A stretch of 64,000 nt of DNA from Rothia gullae (GTDB lineage: Bacteria; Actinomycetota; Actinomycetes; Actinomycetales; Micrococcaceae), in assembly GCF_024294905.1 (NCBI RefSeq), contig NZ_JANCOC010000002.1, positions 1 through 64,000 on the forward strand, written 5' to 3'. Both the position numbers and the translations under genes were made by a program. The notes beneath the pieces are model-generated. The model searched no databases and was not told where the DNA came from. It was given only the letters and a program-made list of their open reading frames with translations. Below are positions 1 through 8,289 of this stretch, in pieces. The stretch's first letter is position 1. Each line of letters begins with the position of its first letter.

Positions 1-47
1 CATGTGTTTCGAAAAGCCACGTTTTTGGTGGCTTTTCGAAACACATG
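1..47. repeat. Palindromic repeat, ACATGTGTTTCGAAA family, copy A
   Basis: Perfect 20-bp inverted repeat: arm CATGTGTTTCGAAAAGCCAC at 1-20, 7-nt loop at 21-27, complementary arm at 28-47, followed by TGGCTTCT. The window edge probably cuts off the outermost bases of the left arm, because two other copies (3553-3615 and 13115-13177) have longer 28-bp arms. There is no coding potential. It is probably a dispersed REP-like element that may also act as a terminator or protein-binding hairpin. Confidence 0.85.
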
Positions 48-122
48 TGGCTTCTGCGTGTCTGCGGGGGTTATATTCATGCCCCCACCCGAGGCAGATG
101 GAGGGTGCACCGGGTTCATGGA

Positions 123-189
123 TTTTCGATAGGTTAGTGACTTTAATGCGGGTTAAAGACCCACCGCGAAGACACTAACCTATCGAAAA
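123..189. repeat. Inverted repeat, GGTTAGTG/CACTAACC family, element 1
   Basis: Left arm TTTTCGATAGGTTAGTG at 123-139 is exactly complementary to the right arm CACTAACCTATCGAAAA at 173-189. The interior contains GGTTAAAGACCC, a motif recurring in the other members. Members of this family cluster at 123-455, 2704-2779 and 3325-3523. Confidence 0.85.
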
Positions 190-484
190 CCTCTGTCTAA
201 AAAGCAGGCGACCCCGGATGCACCAGGTTGATGGGCGGGAGCCGGTTATGGTTTAGCTTTTTCGGTGGCGGGTTAGTGACTTCAGGCTGGGGTTTTAACC
301 ATTACTAAAGACGCTAAGTCATGACTGAAATTGCTAGGTCATTACCGAATTTTCACCGGCGCTGAGGTGGAGCCTCTGCAGAGTTTGTGCCATGGTTTAG
401 GGTCTTCGACCGTGGCTTTTAACTACGACCAAAGACACTAACCTATCGAAAACCTCTGTCTAAAAAACAGGCGGCCCCCGAATG
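169..484. repeat. Pair of ~50-bp direct repeats (169-220 and 431-484)
   Basis: The stretch running from the right arm of the GGTTAGTG-family element (ACACTAACCTATCGAAAAC) through CTCTGTCTAAAAA and CAGGCG to a following GATG/AATG occurs twice with only a few differences. The second copy forms the foot and T-tract side of the terminator at 469-505. This implies segmental duplication in the non-coding DNA between 1 and 539. A degenerate GGTTAGTG-family element lies between them at about 245-340. No gene is seen in 1-539. Confidence 0.75.
385..449. repeat. Inverted repeat, GGTTAGTG/CACTAACC family, element 3
   Basis: The segment from TTTGTGCCATGGTTTAG to CACTAACCTATCG is nearly identical over about 60 bp to the element at 2704-2779, including the interior GGCTTTTAACTACGACC. 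Here the right flank has changed to the CGAAAAC type of element 1, so it looks like a hybrid of two sub-families. Confidence 0.7.
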
Positions 485-505
485 TTCAAACATTCGGGGC
501 CGCCT
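469..505 (-). terminator. Intrinsic terminator of the PKD-like/lipoprotein operon
   Basis: A 15-bp GC-rich stem (AGGCGGCCCCGAATG with one bulged base) closes a short TTTGAA loop. On the minus strand it is followed directly by GTTTTTTAG. It lies 35 nt past the stop codon of the minus-strand gene at 540-1718. Confidence 0.9.
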
Positions 506-539
506 GCTGCGGTTATCTATATATTGGGTCAGAGCTGGT

Positions 540-1718
540 TTACATGTCGGGCCAGTCACGGTGCAGCGAATACTCCGTGTCCCCGTCACCGTTATCGTTC
601 AGATGCCAACGCTGGCCGCTACGGATATCAGCCTTGCGCAATCTGGGGTTCGGGTTATCCTTCTTACCCATCGTGGGGTCGTTCTTGCAGCCCCAACGGG
701 TGTCGTCGTAGCTGCAGTCGCCGGCTACGCGTCCCACATCAACCCACCACACACGGATTAGCAGCGGATCGACAGTTTCCTTCGTCAACACGACATCCAG
801 AGCCTGCCAGTCGCCGCCGTTCACACGGAAACGACCAGAGTATGACACCGTTGCGTAAGCGTGGAAGTTGCCTGAACGCTTATAGACATAACTGGTCGCG
901 GTCTTGCGTGACTCTTCGCCACGTATCCTGCTAACCGGCTTACCCATCGTGTAGAAGCTGCCCTCGTCACCGTTGCCGTACTGGATGGTCATCTGAGTAG
1001 GGTAGGACTCCATCTCAACGTGGCCGATCATGAGGTCGCCTTCCCACCGTGCAGTGGGGGCGTCAACATAGAAGTTGACGGCCTGGTTTTTGTAGACGTT
1101 GGGGTTGTCGTTACCTTGACCAGAGCCAAGGTTGTAGGACTGCTTCAAAACAGGGGCCTGGATGTCGGTTTTAGCGAATTGGTCCTCAATCTCTTGGAGC
1201 ATTTCTTCAGGAGAAGGACCCTTGGGTTGTTCAGGGTCATTAGAGGTGAAGGTTTTAGCATCATTAGGCTTGCAGAACTTTGATAATTCGACCCCACCCC
1301 CTCTTTTTAACGTCTGCACGGCCATTCCATCTTCTAACATATATTCCAAGTATTCTTGTTTTCCGGGACGGTAATCCTCCGTATAACATGTATTATTTCC
1401 GTCAAGTGGGGCATAGTAATCAAGACCGATGCTGTCTTTCATGACCCTGTGCGTTTGACGTATTTCATTCATCCAAGCGTTATAGGAGCCATCTACTGGC
1501 TCTGTAGAGTTATTGTCATTTGAGGGTACATCTTCCTTTTTTCCTTGATCATTTCGACTTTTTCCACCTTTGCGGTGGTTGCCAGGAACTTTTACGCAAT
1601 GTCCACTGGAGTCCTTAGTCGTGCACTCTGCACTCAAAGCGGATGAATTGTCAATTACTGAAAAAGTTGTTGCTAATACAACACAAATAAATATTCTTGG
1701 GTAACGGATTAGATTCAT
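540..1718 (-). CDS. Secreted protein with PKD-like domain, function unknown
   Basis: 392 aa with a hydrophobic N-terminal segment (IFICVVLATTFSV, residues 9-22), consistent with a Sec signal peptide. Then follow a Lys/Asn/Ser-rich linker (about 45-75), a central region mentioning no known motif, and a C-terminal beta-rich part. Around residues 225-320 the pattern MTIQYGNGDEGS...SYVYKRSGNFHAYATVSYSG resembles a PKD fold (turn around GDG, then Y-x-G-x-Y-x-A-x-V). Its stop precedes a strong terminator at 469-505. Its start is only 6 nt downstream of the lipoprotein gene at 1725-2429, so the two are probably one operon acting together at the cell surface. Cysteines near residues 32, 41, 335 and 345 may form disulphides. 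PKD assignment is from pattern only; no enzymatic motif is visible. Confidence 0.75.
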   Translation of the reverse strand: MNLIRYPRIFICVVLATTFSVIDNSSALSAECTTKDSSGHCVKVPGNHRKGGKSRNDQGKKEDVPSNDNNSTEPVDGSYNAWMNEIRQTHRVMKDSIGLDYYAPLDGNNTCYTEDYRPGKQEYLEYMLEDGMAVQTLKRGGGVELSKFCKPNDAKTFTSNDPEQPKGPSPEEMLQEIEDQFAKTDIQAPVLKQSYNLGSGQGNDNPNVYKNQAVNFYVDAPTARWEGDLMIGHVEMESYPTQMTIQYGNGDEGSFYTMGKPVSRIRGEESRKTATSYVYKRSGNFHAYATVSYSGRFRVNGGDWQALDVVLTKETVDPLLIRVWWVDVGRVAGDCSYDDTRWGCKNDPTMGKKDNPNPRLRKADIRSGQRWHLNDNGDGDTEYSLHRDWPDM

Positions 1719-1724
1719 TTTATT

Positions 1725-2429
1725 CTACAGTTCCTCTTCTGACTTGCTACCAGCAATTTTCCAATAGCCGTCAGAATAGACGAAAAGGAAATAGAAAGTA
1801 TCGTCACTGGTATCAGTGTTGGCCTGCATATCTAGGTGGCCTTCAGAATCTACATACAGGACTGAGTTCCAGAATCGACGATGCAACATTCGGTACTTTT
1901 TCTTTGCTTCATCGTAGATAAGTGGACCTTCTGGCTGATAAGCATCGAGGCCGTCGACAGTCCACCCGCCACGTCGGTAAAGATCCTCAATGTACTGGTA
2001 GAACTCATATTCTTCAGCATCTTCTGTCACATATTTGAAAGCGTAGGAGCAGTCGCCTGTCTGAATGGCATAGTTATGGGAGACAAGCCAGTCCTTCATC
2101 ATCCGGTAGAGGCCTTCTTCGGTCTCAGGGTACTGAGCGGGCTCATTACGAGGCTTGGGAACATTCTGCGCAGGTCCATAGCCGTCTGCCTTACGGTACT
2201 CTCCATCGGGTGCCTTGGACTGCCCTGAGTATCCACGAGTAACCTTCGGTTTAGGGGTTGCACTCGCCGAAGGCGACTCAGATGCCGAAGCGGTCTCACT
2301 CGGTGCGGCGGAGGCGGTGGCTGCCGCCTCATTGTTAGCCTGCTGGCCGCACGCCGCAAGCAGGGCACCAAGGCCCAGTAGTGCGCCGCTACCCAACAGG
2401 GTACGGCGATTGAAAATGGTCGAATCCAT
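1725..2429 (-). CDS. Tat/lipobox lipoprotein, DUF6318-like
   Basis: 234 aa when begun at the ATG at 2429. An AGGAG-like site lies about 11 nt upstream, and the protein then opens with a twin-arginine motif (NRRTLLG), a hydrophobic stretch and a lipobox LAAC. A longer frame to 2579 would bury this signal and is not favoured. After the lipidated Cys comes an Ala/Ser/Thr/Pro-rich tether of about 40 residues. A folded domain with aromatic-rich segments follows (EGLYRMMKDWL, TGDCSYAF, YQYIEDLYRRGGW, GYWKIAG). The pattern of a W/TGD segment followed by Y-rich helices recalls the actinobacterial DUF6318 lipoproteins; that label is from memory. Co-transcribed with the PKD-like secreted protein 6 nt downstream. 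Function unknown. Confidence 0.75.
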   Translation of the reverse strand: MDSTIFNRRTLLGSGALLGLGALLAACGQQANNEAAATASAAPSETASASESPSASATPKPKVTRGYSGQSKAPDGEYRKADGYGPAQNVPKPRNEPAQYPETEEGLYRMMKDWLVSHNYAIQTGDCSYAFKYVTEDAEEYEFYQYIEDLYRRGGWTVDGLDAYQPEGPLIYDEAKKKYRMLHRRFWNSVLYVDSEGHLDMQANTDTSDDTFYFLFVYSDGYWKIAGSKSEEEL

Positions 2430-2703
2430 AGAAGATACGCTCCTATCATCGGTGATGATGTGTTGTTTAGTTACTAGTCGGACCGTTTTTCGCAGGTCAA
2501 ACTGACCACCGGAAGGAAAACAGCCCCGTAGCGCACCCAACAAACGCATCAATGCGTTATGGAACACTACAGTTACCACTGTAGCGCATCTTTGTGTCTA
2601 TTTGCGTTGCTTTGAGTACAATAGTATCTGAACGTCATTATTTGGACACATCAATGCTTTATGTATCAAATAAATCTACACTCACGGAGGCACCGCCCCT
2701 CCA

Positions 2704-2779
2704 GAATTTGTGCCATGGTTTAGCGTCTTCGACCATGGCTTTTAACTACGACCAAAGACACTAACCTATGGCACAAATC
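2704..2779. repeat. Inverted repeat, GGTTAGTG/CACTAACC family, element 4
   Basis: Outer arms GAATTTGTGCCAT (2704 onward) and ATGGCACAAATC (ending 2779) pair, continuing inward through the GGTTTAG / CACTAACC core. It sits in the 392-bp gap 2430-2821 between the lipoprotein start and the 82-aa gene. The rest of that gap is moderately AT-rich (2580-2690) and would hold the lipoprotein operon promoter; no gene is seen in it. Confidence 0.8.
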
Positions 2780-2821
2780 CGCAACTCATGACCGGATCCC
2801 CATCTGTGACAGGTAGGCGGG

Positions 2822-3070
2822 CTACACGGCGAGCGCATACATATCGCGGAGGGCCTCTTCTGCCTCGTCGAGGGCGTATCCGCTCTGGCAGAGCGCGTCG
2901 CAGCCGTTACCGTAGCGGAGGCCGGCGAGGAACTCGCGGTCGGTCACCTCCGGCAGGTACACCATGAGGTATTCGCCGTTGTCAGTAAAGAAATCGTCAA
3001 TGTTGGCGGCGTCCTGGCCGGAGTAGAAGGCGCGGAAGTCTTCGTCATTGTAGTAACCAACCGTGTACAT
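2822..3070 (-). CDS. Small acidic protein, unknown function
   Basis: 82 aa from the ATG at 3070, which has GGAG 8 nt upstream; a longer frame up to 3310 has no such site and an unlikely Arg/Gly-rich start. The protein is acidic (NDEDFRAFYSGQDAANIDDF, then a DFFTDNGEYLMVYLPEVTDREF segment), with two cysteines close together (CDALC) and a helical C-terminus rich in Glu. No family is recognised. It stands alone between palindrome element 4 and elements 5 and 6. Base composition matches the host genome. It could be a conserved genus-level small protein; nothing indicates a toxin or regulator. Confidence 0.6.
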   Translation of the reverse strand: MYTVGYYNDEDFRAFYSGQDAANIDDFFTDNGEYLMVYLPEVTDREFLAGLRYGNGCDALCQSGYALDEAEEALRDMYALAV

Positions 3071-3324
3071 GAGGGGCTCCTTTGGTCGCTCGGCGGAGTG
3101 GACGAGAATGCGTCGTTGTTCTCTACCACCAAGGTACGGGGCGCCCCTGACAAGATAAGGGGCTGCACCGCCTGTACCGGAGAAAATACACAAAAATATT
3201 GCGCGACGAGGGGTTTTCTGGAGGCGCACTCCCCCGCCAAACTCCCCCGCTGCACGGAAGATTAGGCGCAGACTGGCTTGCCTTCTGTGTGCCGTTGCCC
3301 CGCCTCCCACACACCGGGCGGAAA

Positions 3325-3413
3325 TTCGGTCATGGGTTACGGACTTCGACCACGGGTTAGTGAATTTGGGCTGGGGTTTTAACCCCCGCCAAAGTCACTA
3401 ACCCATGACCGAA
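3325..3413. repeat. Inverted repeat, GGTTAGTG/CACTAACC family, element 5
   Basis: Arm TTCGGTCATGGGTTA at 3325-3339 pairs with TAACCCATGACCGAA at 3399-3413. The interior has a second GGTTAGTG copy and GGGGTTTTAACCCC, giving a cruciform-like double structure. It lies in the 564-bp non-coding stretch 3071-3634, which otherwise holds element 6, palindrome B and no gene. Confidence 0.85.
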
Positions 3414-3460
3414 AATCGGTGCTGCAGAGGTGGTAGATCACACGGCGGGTAGCTGACTGT

Positions 3461-3523
3461 TTCGATAGGTTAGTGCCTTCGCCGTGGGTCTTTAACCCGT
3501 AGTGAAGACACTAACCTATTGAA
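3461..3523. repeat. Inverted repeat, GGTTAGTG/CACTAACC family, element 6
   Basis: Arm TTCGATAGGTTAGTG at 3461-3475 pairs with CACTAACCTATTGAA at 3509-3523 with one mismatch. The interior contains GGGTCTTTAACCC, the inverse orientation of the element 1 interior. It is 30 bp from palindrome B. Confidence 0.85.
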
Positions 3524-3552
3524 GGAGCCCCGCCTCTCCCCCATAAACGGCG

Positions 3553-3615
3553 AGAAGCCACATGTGTTTCGAGAAGTCACCAAAGAAGTGGCTTTTCGAA
3601 ACACATGTGGCTTCT
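3553..3615. repeat. Palindromic repeat, ACATGTGTTTCGAAA family, copy B (left flank of defence cassette)
   Basis: Two 28-nt arms (3553-3580 and 3588-3615) pair with two mismatches around a CAAAGAA loop; the core is AGAAGCCACATGTGTTTCGA. Copy C at 13115-13177 has the same loop, the same orientation and the same preceding AACGGCGA. The two enclose exactly the four-gene cassette 3635-12996. It lies 19 nt past the stop of the AlbA_2 gene, so a termination role is possible, although no T-tract follows. Confidence 0.9.
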
Positions 3616-3634
3616 GGGCGGGATATGAATCCGG

Positions 3635-4930
3635 CTACGACTCTTCCCCAGCAATAATCTGCAGGCTCTGAATACCGCCCTGATTCACAATATCCAGAGC
3701 CAGAATACGCAACGGCGACAGAATATCCTCAATCGGTGCTAGTGGATCGATAAATGTAGACACCGGCTGAAAACGCTTAATGGGTTCAGAGTAGCTTTCC
3801 TCCGTAAGAACCTGCATAAACCCATCAAAGGTTCTCACCAAGATTGGGCTATTAGAATCACCCACCAAACCAACACGAATACGGAATCCCCCAGATACAC
3901 GACGTTCTTTCGCGTGTTCCCGAAGAATGGAGAAGAAATCTATTAGCGCACTCTCAATATCCTTGGACCTACAATGATTAGGTTTTCCGACTGGATACTG
4001 GTTTGAAGCGGATGGCTTATTGTACACGCCCCCGAGCTGATACGCTCCCAACAAAGTCCCGTCATCGTGCAGGTATTTGCGATATTTACCAGCAATTGTT
4101 TGAGGTAAGTTCCGAATCACCCACCGGCGCATTCCTTTGACGTGTTCTCCTTGATTCCAAATAAAATTAAATTCAGTCTCGATTTTTTCTTCTTTTGAAC
4201 AATTTCCTCGCCGTGAAGCAATGAGATAGGAATAAGCCCACGGGTTAGTATGCTGAATAGCTTTATCTCTATCCACTGAACCCGCAGAGATTTTAGGGGT
4301 TACAGGAACTGCTGCAATGGCAAGGAACACTCCTTGTTCAGGGTTAAGCGCTTCTGTCGCTTGTTCAAAGTACCCCTGCAGGGTCTTTTCCTGCTCGGCC
4401 CTACGCTGGAAACGCTCACGGAAACCGCGCTCAATATCCCGATAGGTCATCGGTTTTGTATGGGGGCCGTTACGGCGTGGAGCAGAAAAATTATTCTTCT
4501 CCTCCCGAGCAAAATGGGGAGCATCCACCGAATCCGGAATATGCATTAGTACAAGTTTTTTATCGGAGTTTTCCCCACAAGAAATTTTATTGAACTCCAG
4601 ACCTACAACCGGAGGGTCAATTTTGGTATAGGCAATATTCAACATCTGCTGTTCTTCTGTAGCAGTCCATTCACAAGGGTGTATAGATTCAGCAATATCG
4701 GATGCTCCTTCGCCCACACCATAAATAATCCATCCGCCGCCGCTATTCGCCATAGCAGCGATATCCTTAGCAATTTCTTGTTTAGATTTATCCTCTTTGA
4801 GATTTGGAACAACTCGTTTCATGTCAAAGTCCGCAGTCTCTTCCAGGCCTGCCTCAATAGCCTTTTCAATAAGCTCCAGCGTGAGATCCCCAGGTTCCAA
4901 ACCCAGGGCGCGGTGAATGGGTGTAAACAT
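3635..4930 (-). CDS. AlbA_2 (Schlafen-type) domain protein, putative ATP-binding
   Basis: 431 aa. Residues about 28-145 fit the AlbA_2 pattern: EETADFDMKR, then KQEIAKDIAAMANSGGGWIIYGV (the E-x-K...I-x-A-x-A-N-x-x-G-G signature), followed by a P-P-V/IPDSVDAPH segment. The remainder, about 165-431, has no recognised domain. AlbA_2 proteins are annotated as ATP-binding or as transcriptional/nucleic-acid effectors and recur in defence loci. It is the last gene before palindrome B and 184 nt downstream of the methyltransferase. It is visibly more AT-rich than its cassette neighbours, suggesting a separate origin. It may be a passenger or an accessory component; context alone cannot decide. Confidence 0.7.
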   Translation of the reverse strand: MFTPIHRALGLEPGDLTLELIEKAIEAGLEETADFDMKRVVPNLKEDKSKQEIAKDIAAMANSGGGWIIYGVGEGASDIAESIHPCEWTATEEQQMLNIAYTKIDPPVVGLEFNKISCGENSDKKLVLMHIPDSVDAPHFAREEKNNFSAPRRNGPHTKPMTYRDIERGFRERFQRRAEQEKTLQGYFEQATEALNPEQGVFLAIAAVPVTPKISAGSVDRDKAIQHTNPWAYSYLIASRRGNCSKEEKIETEFNFIWNQGEHVKGMRRWVIRNLPQTIAGKYRKYLHDDGTLLGAYQLGGVYNKPSASNQYPVGKPNHCRSKDIESALIDFFSILREHAKERRVSGGFRIRVGLVGDSNSPILVRTFDGFMQVLTEESYSEPIKRFQPVSTFIDPLAPIEDILSPLRILALDIVNQGGIQSLQIIAGEES

Positions 4931-5114
4931 TAGAACTCCTTATCAAAAGAGGAAATACCCATAGAATCTGAGTGCTATCCGCCCTCAAACCTCAGTATAG
5001 ATTCCTCACGAAATTTCTGCCCCTGAATCGGTCAAATTGTGCAGGTATGCGGGAGGGCTGCGTGCCCGCCGAGAATAACTCAGCCAGCACACAGCCCCCA
5101 ACCTATAGAATCAG

Positions 5115-8100
5115 CTACTTAGCGGTTCGCCTGCGAGCGCGAGGCTTCTTAGCCGGCTTCGCGGCTTCCTCCGCCGCCGTCAGCTCCTGGTAGCGCTCAA
5201 AAAGAATCTTCAAACGCGCCTCATCAGAAGAACAACGACGCGACGCACCAAACGCGACATCCACCGCAGAATCCAACTCATCATGAGCCGCACGCAACGC
5301 AGGATCCATCGCCGCCAACGAAGCATACATATCAGCCAGCGACACCGGTTCACCCGCACGCTCCTCAATCGCCTCACGCGCAGCCAACACCTTACGGCCC
5401 GCAGCAATCACCTTACGACGCTGCTCCTCAGAAATCTCAGGCAACGGAAGATTATTCCACACCACCGTATTCGAGAACCTCAAATCAGACTTCAGCTGAC
5501 CACCAACAGTACGCTGCCAGATGATAAACATCGAAGAAGAAATCAGGCCAAAGAGGAATCCGTCCGGGTCCAGAGCAGTAAACGTAGCATTACTCGCAAT
5601 AGTATCCGCAGAAAAACGCTTAACCGTAAAAATCGGACGATTCGCAGATACCACAGACGGGATGCACACATACGGCTCTACAGGGCGCGCCTTATTCGGA
5701 CGCATGAGATGCGGAATATCGCGAAGCTTATATGCGTCTCCCTTCTGAGGCTGAGCAGAACGCCACTCGCGGTTAGCCTCCACGCGAGCGCTCAGCACCG
5801 GGCTCGAAGCAATTTCCTCTTCCGAGGCATCTTCCAGCCACAGGCACCAGCGTTCCAGTCCCTGCACCAGCTCCTTAGCACCAACGAAAGGACGCAGATA
5901 ACGGACCGCCACCGGGTCAGCGGCAACCACCGGGTAGTCCTCCACCTCAACAATCAGATTTCCACCATCCGTCGGCTGGCTTCCACGCACCACTTCAGGA
6001 ATCAAAGAAGACAGAGGCTTAGATCGTTTCTCCGCCAAGACGTTCGGGCCCTCCACCAGGTAGGCGTTCAGAGCATGAACCGGTTCCTGCTCTACCGTTC
6101 GGCGAGTCGACCAATCATAGTCAAAGACACGCACATCACGCGACTTCTCTGGAGCTTCCGAACGAGTAAAGCCCGTAATCACGCAGTGCACGGCAGCCTT
6201 ACCCGCGGCTTCAGAAACCCACGGGAATGTACGATACGCAAACTTAATACGCCAGCCATCCCGGAAAAGCGGGCCAAAGAGCGAAGCAACCGGCTGACCC
6301 TGAACAATCGAATTCGTAGACACGAAGGCAAAATCACCAGGAACTACCTTCACATCCAGCGCTTCAGTCTGCTCCTGCAATGTCTTCAGATAGCGAGCAG
6401 CCTTAGCCAACCACGCCGTCGCAAAATCCAGATACCCGGCGTAGTCATCGCCCCACGCCAAGCGCATACCCTGGTCCTGAGCATCACCCTTCTTCGCCTG
6501 ACCGACGAAAGGCGGGTTACCCGCAATGTACACGCGCACACCATTCGCCACATCCTGCGCGGTCACCGGCAGAACCTTTGACCAGTCACGATCAACCTGC
6601 TCGCCCGAGAACTCATCAATCTCGGTCAGGGCATCGCCCTCAAGAATGTGGGCGCTATGGCTCAGAGGAAGACGCACCGGGGCGTAGCCAAACTCCTCCA
6701 TCATCTTCTGATCCATCTGACGCTCCACCAAGAACATAGCGGTACGTGCAATCGACGCAGGCCACGAATCAAGCTCCAAACCATAGAAATTATCGATGGT
6801 TACCAAAGGCTCAATCGAGCGGGCACGCTTACGCACGTCCTCACTCACGCCAGCCTTACCTACGACCAGCGAGCTCAATTCACTCTCATCAATCTGACCC
6901 AGATTGCGCAGGCGAACCAGAATATCCAGCTCCAGCTTACGCATCTCACGGTACGCAATGATAATGAAGTTACCGCAACCACACGCCGGATCCATAAAGC
7001 GGATATTCGCCAATTCACGGCGCAGGTTACGCAGGCGAGTCACCTCATCTGACTTCTCCTCTGCCCCCGTGAACTTATCCCGCAGTTCATCCAAGAACAG
7101 CGGGCCAAGGGTCTTCAGCACATCCTCCTCCGAGGTATAGTGCTCACCCATCTCACGGCGAGTCTTCGCGTCACGCACCGACTGGAACATCGAGCCAAAA
7201 ATAGCCGGAGAAACCTTCGACCAATCACGCTCCGAAGTCGCCAACAGCTGCTGACGGAACGTCTTCGCCACCGCGCCGCTCATCGCAGCAGGAAGCGGCA
7301 CAGCGTCCGCAAACATGCCGCCGTTCACGTACTTAAAGCCAGACAGATACTCCGGAGCATCCGCCACAGCAGAAACACCCGAAGGCTTCTTATTCAACAG
7401 GTCAAAGAGCTCATTCAGGCGCTGCGCCAGATCCGTACCCTCCTGATGAGTACCACGAATCATCCGCTCAAACGAGTTCGAATCCTCAGACTCAGACCAC
7501 ATCTGCGTATCATCAGCAAAGAGCAAGAACAGCAGGCGCGCCATCACCGTCGAAATCTGAGCCTCAGACATGCCAGCCTTCGCCAACGACTCAAAAAGAC
7601 CCGCCATCTGATTCGACGCAACACGAGTCTCATTCACCGTCTCAACATCAAAACCACGACGCATACGGTCCAAAAGGTCCAGAATCGACACGCCATTCGC
7701 AATGTCATCAGAGGTCAGATAGAGCAGAGCACAACGCTCCAACAGCGCCTCAACCTGAGCCTCATCCGTCACCAACAGCTCATGACGAGTCAAACGCGAC
7801 GACGAAGCGCTCGGCCAACGCCACACCTGACGCGGCGTAAAACCAACACCCTCCTGCACAAAAATGCACAGGCGGTGCATGCTCAACGCACGCAGCGTAC
7901 GGTCAACCTCAAGCTGCGAAGTGTTCGACGGAATACGGTCCACACGGCACACCCACACCGGAATGCCCGACTGCTCCGCCACACACTCCACGTTCAACAC
8001 GCCAGAAGGAACCAGCGGGTCATCCACCTTCACAGTCTGAAACGAGGAATCTCCCAAATCCGACTCATCCCAGCCCAGAGATTCCCTAAAGAAATCACCC

Positions 8101-8165
8101 AGGCGACCCTCCACCAGGTACGAACGCGCCTGGTCCAGGTCATCATCAGGCCACACAACAGCCAT
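5115..8165 (-). CDS. MmeI-like class I N6-adenine DNA methyltransferase
   Basis: 1016 aa. SAM-binding motif I is FMDPACGCGNF (about 390-400) and catalytic motif IV is AGNPPF (about 548-553), the N6-adenine gamma-type order. Strong MmeI-family helical-spacer signatures precede them: LFADDTQMW (about 215), YVNGGMFA (about 279), DWSKVSPAIFGSMFQSV (about 314-330) and GEHYTSEEDVLK (about 340). After motif IV come FVSTNSIVQGQ and KAAVHCVITGF, also typical of this family. The last ~100 residues are helical with a Lys/Arg-rich end. The first ~200 residues do not show a clear PD-(D/E)XK nuclease, so it may be only the modification/specificity subunit, with cleavage supplied by the PLD-helicase upstream. 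The ATG at 8165 follows a GGAGT site. Confidence 0.9.
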   Translation of the reverse strand: MAVVWPDDDLDQARSYLVEGRLGDFFRESLGWDESDLGDSSFQTVKVDDPLVPSGVLNVECVAEQSGIPVWVCRVDRIPSNTSQLEVDRTLRALSMHRLCIFVQEGVGFTPRQVWRWPSASSSRLTRHELLVTDEAQVEALLERCALLYLTSDDIANGVSILDLLDRMRRGFDVETVNETRVASNQMAGLFESLAKAGMSEAQISTVMARLLFLLFADDTQMWSESEDSNSFERMIRGTHQEGTDLAQRLNELFDLLNKKPSGVSAVADAPEYLSGFKYVNGGMFADAVPLPAAMSGAVAKTFRQQLLATSERDWSKVSPAIFGSMFQSVRDAKTRREMGEHYTSEEDVLKTLGPLFLDELRDKFTGAEEKSDEVTRLRNLRRELANIRFMDPACGCGNFIIIAYREMRKLELDILVRLRNLGQIDESELSSLVVGKAGVSEDVRKRARSIEPLVTIDNFYGLELDSWPASIARTAMFLVERQMDQKMMEEFGYAPVRLPLSHSAHILEGDALTEIDEFSGEQVDRDWSKVLPVTAQDVANGVRVYIAGNPPFVGQAKKGDAQDQGMRLAWGDDYAGYLDFATAWLAKAARYLKTLQEQTEALDVKVVPGDFAFVSTNSIVQGQPVASLFGPLFRDGWRIKFAYRTFPWVSEAAGKAAVHCVITGFTRSEAPEKSRDVRVFDYDWSTRRTVEQEPVHALNAYLVEGPNVLAEKRSKPLSSLIPEVVRGSQPTDGGNLIVEVEDYPVVAADPVAVRYLRPFVGAKELVQGLERWCLWLEDASEEEIASSPVLSARVEANREWRSAQPQKGDAYKLRDIPHLMRPNKARPVEPYVCIPSVVSANRPIFTVKRFSADTIASNATFTALDPDGFLFGLISSSMFIIWQRTVGGQLKSDLRFSNTVVWNNLPLPEISEEQRRKVIAAGRKVLAAREAIEERAGEPVSLADMYASLAAMDPALRAAHDELDSAVDVAFGASRRCSSDEARLKILFERYQELTAAEEAAKPAKKPRARRRTAK

Positions 8166-8289
8166 AAAAATACTCCTTCACAAGAGAATAGTGAACCAAC
8201 CGATTCACAGAAAAACTACACACAGCCCCGCGGTGCGAGACGCTTCACCGCGCCCCGCACCACAGACCACAGCACCCACCCGGGGCGCA

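Noticed and set aside
1..3634. CRISPR array in the repeat-rich region
   Set aside because: The repeats are palindromes of varying length with non-uniform spacing and no unique spacers. No cas genes are present.
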